DNA of 64,000 nucleotides from JBBKWU01 sp037969035 (GTDB taxonomy: Bacteria; Pseudomonadota; Alphaproteobacteria; Micavibrionales; Micavibrionaceae): assembly GCA_037969035.1 (NCBI GenBank), contig JBBKWU010000013.1, positions 122,991 through 186,990 of the forward strand. Direction: 5' to 3'. Below the pieces are notes generated by a model that was given only the letters and a program-made list of their open reading frames with translations, made no database searches and was not told where the DNA came from. Position numbers and translations under genes: made by a program. Position 1 is the first letter of the stretch; each line of letters begins with the position of its first letter. Of the stretch, positions 61,663 through 64,000 are shown one piece after another.

Positions 61663-61690
61663 AAAACCCGCCAAAACAGGCGGGTTTTTT
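61663..61690 (+). terminator. Intrinsic terminator after the small secreted gene
   Basis: Perfect 10-bp stem AAAACCCGCC/GGCGGGTTTT (61663-61672, 61679-61688), six-base loop, T-run. Confidence 0.9.
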
Positions 61691-61775
61691 CTTGCATTGG
61701 GTGGGGGATGTGTGGTTAATAGGGCTCAGTTTCGCGGCGTGTGGCAAAAAAGTTTAACTTTCTATGAAAACTTTC

Positions 61776-61804
61776 TTGACGTATCACATTACTGTGTATA
61801 TATT
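61776..61804 (+). promoter_or_regulatory. Promoter of rpsL-rpsG-fusA
   Basis: TTGACG (61776-61781), 17-base spacer, TATATT (61799-61804), then a CCGCG discriminator typical of stringently controlled promoters. The element TATATATTCCGCG here is identical to 51084-51096 upstream of rpoB. Confidence 0.75.
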
Positions 61805-61810
61805 CCGCGA

Positions 61811-62059
61811 CTGTTAGAAGGGATGGACTGGTCGTAAATCCTCTGTTTTCTAAGGAAAACAAAAGATTTATACACGGTTCCTTTCTTCCTCTGCTTCGCT
61901 CATAAACGAGGTAATAAAAGGAAGAAATATTGAAACCAGCAAAGCGATGGCAACCTCTGTCTCGCAAGAAATGGTTTCCCGCTGTTATTTTTACAGCCCG
62001 TCCCCAAGAAACAAACGTTTGTAGATCGAAAAAGATATTTTTAAGAGAAGGGCTATTAG
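61811..62059 (+). other. Long structured 5' leader of rpsL
   Basis: About 250 bases without a clear gene. Visible hairpins: TGTTTTC-TAAG-GAAAACA near 61847-61864, and TTCCTTT (near 61878) with AAAGGAA (near 61917) enclosing CCTC/GAGG. A TTG-start ORF of 52 codons (61930-62088) behind GGAAG overlaps rpsL but reads like non-coding sequence. S7 controls str mRNA in some bacteria, but no such site can be assigned here. Confidence 0.45.
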
Positions 62060-62431
62060 ATGCCAACGATACAACAGCTAATTCGTAAACCGCGTACACC
62101 GGTTGTAAAAAGAAAGAAAAACCGTGCGCTCGAGCGTTGTCCGCAGCGCCGTGGTGTTTGTACACGTGTTTATACAACAACACCGAAAAAGCCGAACTCG
62201 GCTTTGCGTAAAGTTGCCAAGGTGCGTTTGACATCTGGCCACGAGGTTATTTGTTACATCCCTGGTGAGGGACACAACTTGCAGGAGCACTCCGTTGTGC
62301 TTGTGCGTGGCGGTCGCGTAAAAGATTTGCCTGGTGTTCGTTACACGGTTGTCCGCGGTACGCTGGATACGCAAGGTGTGAAAGAAAGAAAACAATCACG
62401 TTCACGTTACGGCGTGAAACGTCCTAAATAG
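62060..62431 (+). CDS. rpsL: 30S ribosomal protein S12
   Basis: 123 residues. TIQQLIRKPR, CPQRRGVCTRVYTTTPKKPNSALRK and YIPGEGHNLQEHSVVLVRGGRVKDLPGVRY are diagnostic. The streptomycin-site lysines in TTPKKPNS and RVKDLPG are wild type. GAAGGG precedes the ATG. Confidence 0.98.
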   Translation: MPTIQQLIRKPRTPVVKRKKNRALERCPQRRGVCTRVYTTTPKKPNSALRKVAKVRLTSGHEVICYIPGEGHNLQEHSVVLVRGGRVKDLPGVRYTVVRGTLDTQGVKERKQSRSRYGVKRPK

Positions 62432-62459
62432 GTATTTTTTAAGGTTAAGGAACAAAAAT

Positions 62460-62975
62460 ATGTCACGTCGCCATAGAGCAGAAAAAAGAGAAATTTTACC
62501 AGATCCACATTATGGGGATCTGATTCTGTCCAAATTCATCAATAACTTGATGTTGGATGGTAAGAAATCCGTTGCCGAACGTATTGTTTATGGCGCGCTG
62601 GAAATTCTTAACACAAAAGCAGCCAACGAAAACTTTACTGAAGACGATGCTGGCGATGCTGGCGCACATGGTAAAGGCATTTTGGTTTTTCGTCGTGCTT
62701 TGAAAGAAGCCCGTCCGCAGCTTGAAGTTCGTTCACGCCGTGTTGGTGGTGCAACGTATCAGGTTCCTGTTGAAGTGAGCCCCGTTCGCGCGGCAGCTTT
62801 GGCAATGCGTTGGTTGATTACTGCTGCACGTAAGCGCAGTGAGAACACAATGACTGAGCGTTTGGCGAATGAATTGCTTGATGCGGCTAACGGTCGTGGT
62901 TCAGCAGTTAAGAAACGCGAAGACACACACAAAATGGCTGATGCGAACAAAGCATTTGCGCATTACCGCTGGTAG
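62460..62975 (+). CDS. rpsG: 30S ribosomal protein S7 with an internal insert
   Basis: 171 residues, about 15 more than usual. The core is normal: MSRRHRAEKREILPDPHYGD, KFINNLMLDGKKSVAERIVY, LEVRSRRVGGATYQVPVEV, and RKRSENTMTERLANELLDA. The extra residues lie near 60-75 and are acidic and Gly-rich (NFTEDDAGDAGAHGKG), in a loop before the helix that normally reads ALENVKP. AAGGAAC precedes the ATG. Confidence 0.97.
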   Translation: MSRRHRAEKREILPDPHYGDLILSKFINNLMLDGKKSVAERIVYGALEILNTKAANENFTEDDAGDAGAHGKGILVFRRALKEARPQLEVRSRRVGGATYQVPVEVSPVRAAALAMRWLITAARKRSENTMTERLANELLDAANGRGSAVKKREDTHKMADANKAFAHYRW

Positions 62976-63017
62976 AACATTAATAACGAAATTATTTGAG
63001 ATTTTAGAGAGTTTAAA

Positions 63018-64000
<983 letters not shown>

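Overview
The window is 64 kb of chromosome from an alphaproteobacterium. The pointers are a UPF0262 protein, a VanX-like peptidase, AlgH, MlaEF and PBP1A in short operons, and a glycine cleavage system with GcvP split into two subunits. Composition is moderate and codon use is fairly uniform until about position 63,200. I see no phage, insertion sequence, integrase, CRISPR array, tRNA or rRNA. A deep-branching, small-genome alphaproteobacterial lineage is my guess; the sequence alone does not fix the genus.

Layout. 1-5.9 kb: the 5' part of glpD, UPF0262, a single-domain response regulator, murA-dcd with a tiny gene overlapping dcd, an orphan protein, a ceramidase-like membrane protein and a CPBP protease-like membrane protein. 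5.9-15.5 kb: M32 carboxypeptidase, an ATP-grasp-like protein, threonine synthase, two M16 peptidases, a GNAT acetyltransferase, then a transglutaminase-like secreted protein coupled to AlgH. 15.5-25 kb: envelope genes (DsbD-alpha-like protein, PBP1A, MlaFE, VanX-like peptidase, MurI, Alr) and dnaB. 25-27 kb: rpsF-rpsR-rplI. 27-32.6 kb: fatty acid synthesis (fabD, fabG, acpP, fabF), a MAPEG protein and mltG. 32.8-38.6 kb: orphan genes, asnB, an RNase H-like protein and a TPR-methyltransferase. 38.6-45.3 kb: the glycine cleavage genes gcvT, gcvH, gcvPA and gcvPB, interleaved with three unrelated genes. 46-64 kb: secE-nusG, rplKA, rplJL, rpoB, rpoC, rpsL, rpsG and the start of fusA.

The most unusual part is this last cluster. 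The normally compact ribosomal/RNA polymerase operon is broken up by orphan genes: a small secreted protein after nusG, a DMT-type transporter between rplA and rplJ, five small unrecognised genes between rpoB and rpoC, and another small secreted protein after rpoC. Intrinsic terminators and new promoters cut it into separate units: secE-nusG; rplKA; rplJL with an attenuator-like leader; rpoB-(5 genes)-rpoC; rpsL-rpsG-fusA. The five genes between rpoB and rpoC are closely packed with no terminator, so they are probably co-transcribed with RNA polymerase subunits. They are the best candidate here for something undescribed.

A caution: inside fusA, from about 63,200 to the end, base composition and codon choice change abruptly to a GC-richer style. 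This suggests a recombination junction or a chimeric assembly, so the last 0.8 kb may not belong to the same genome.
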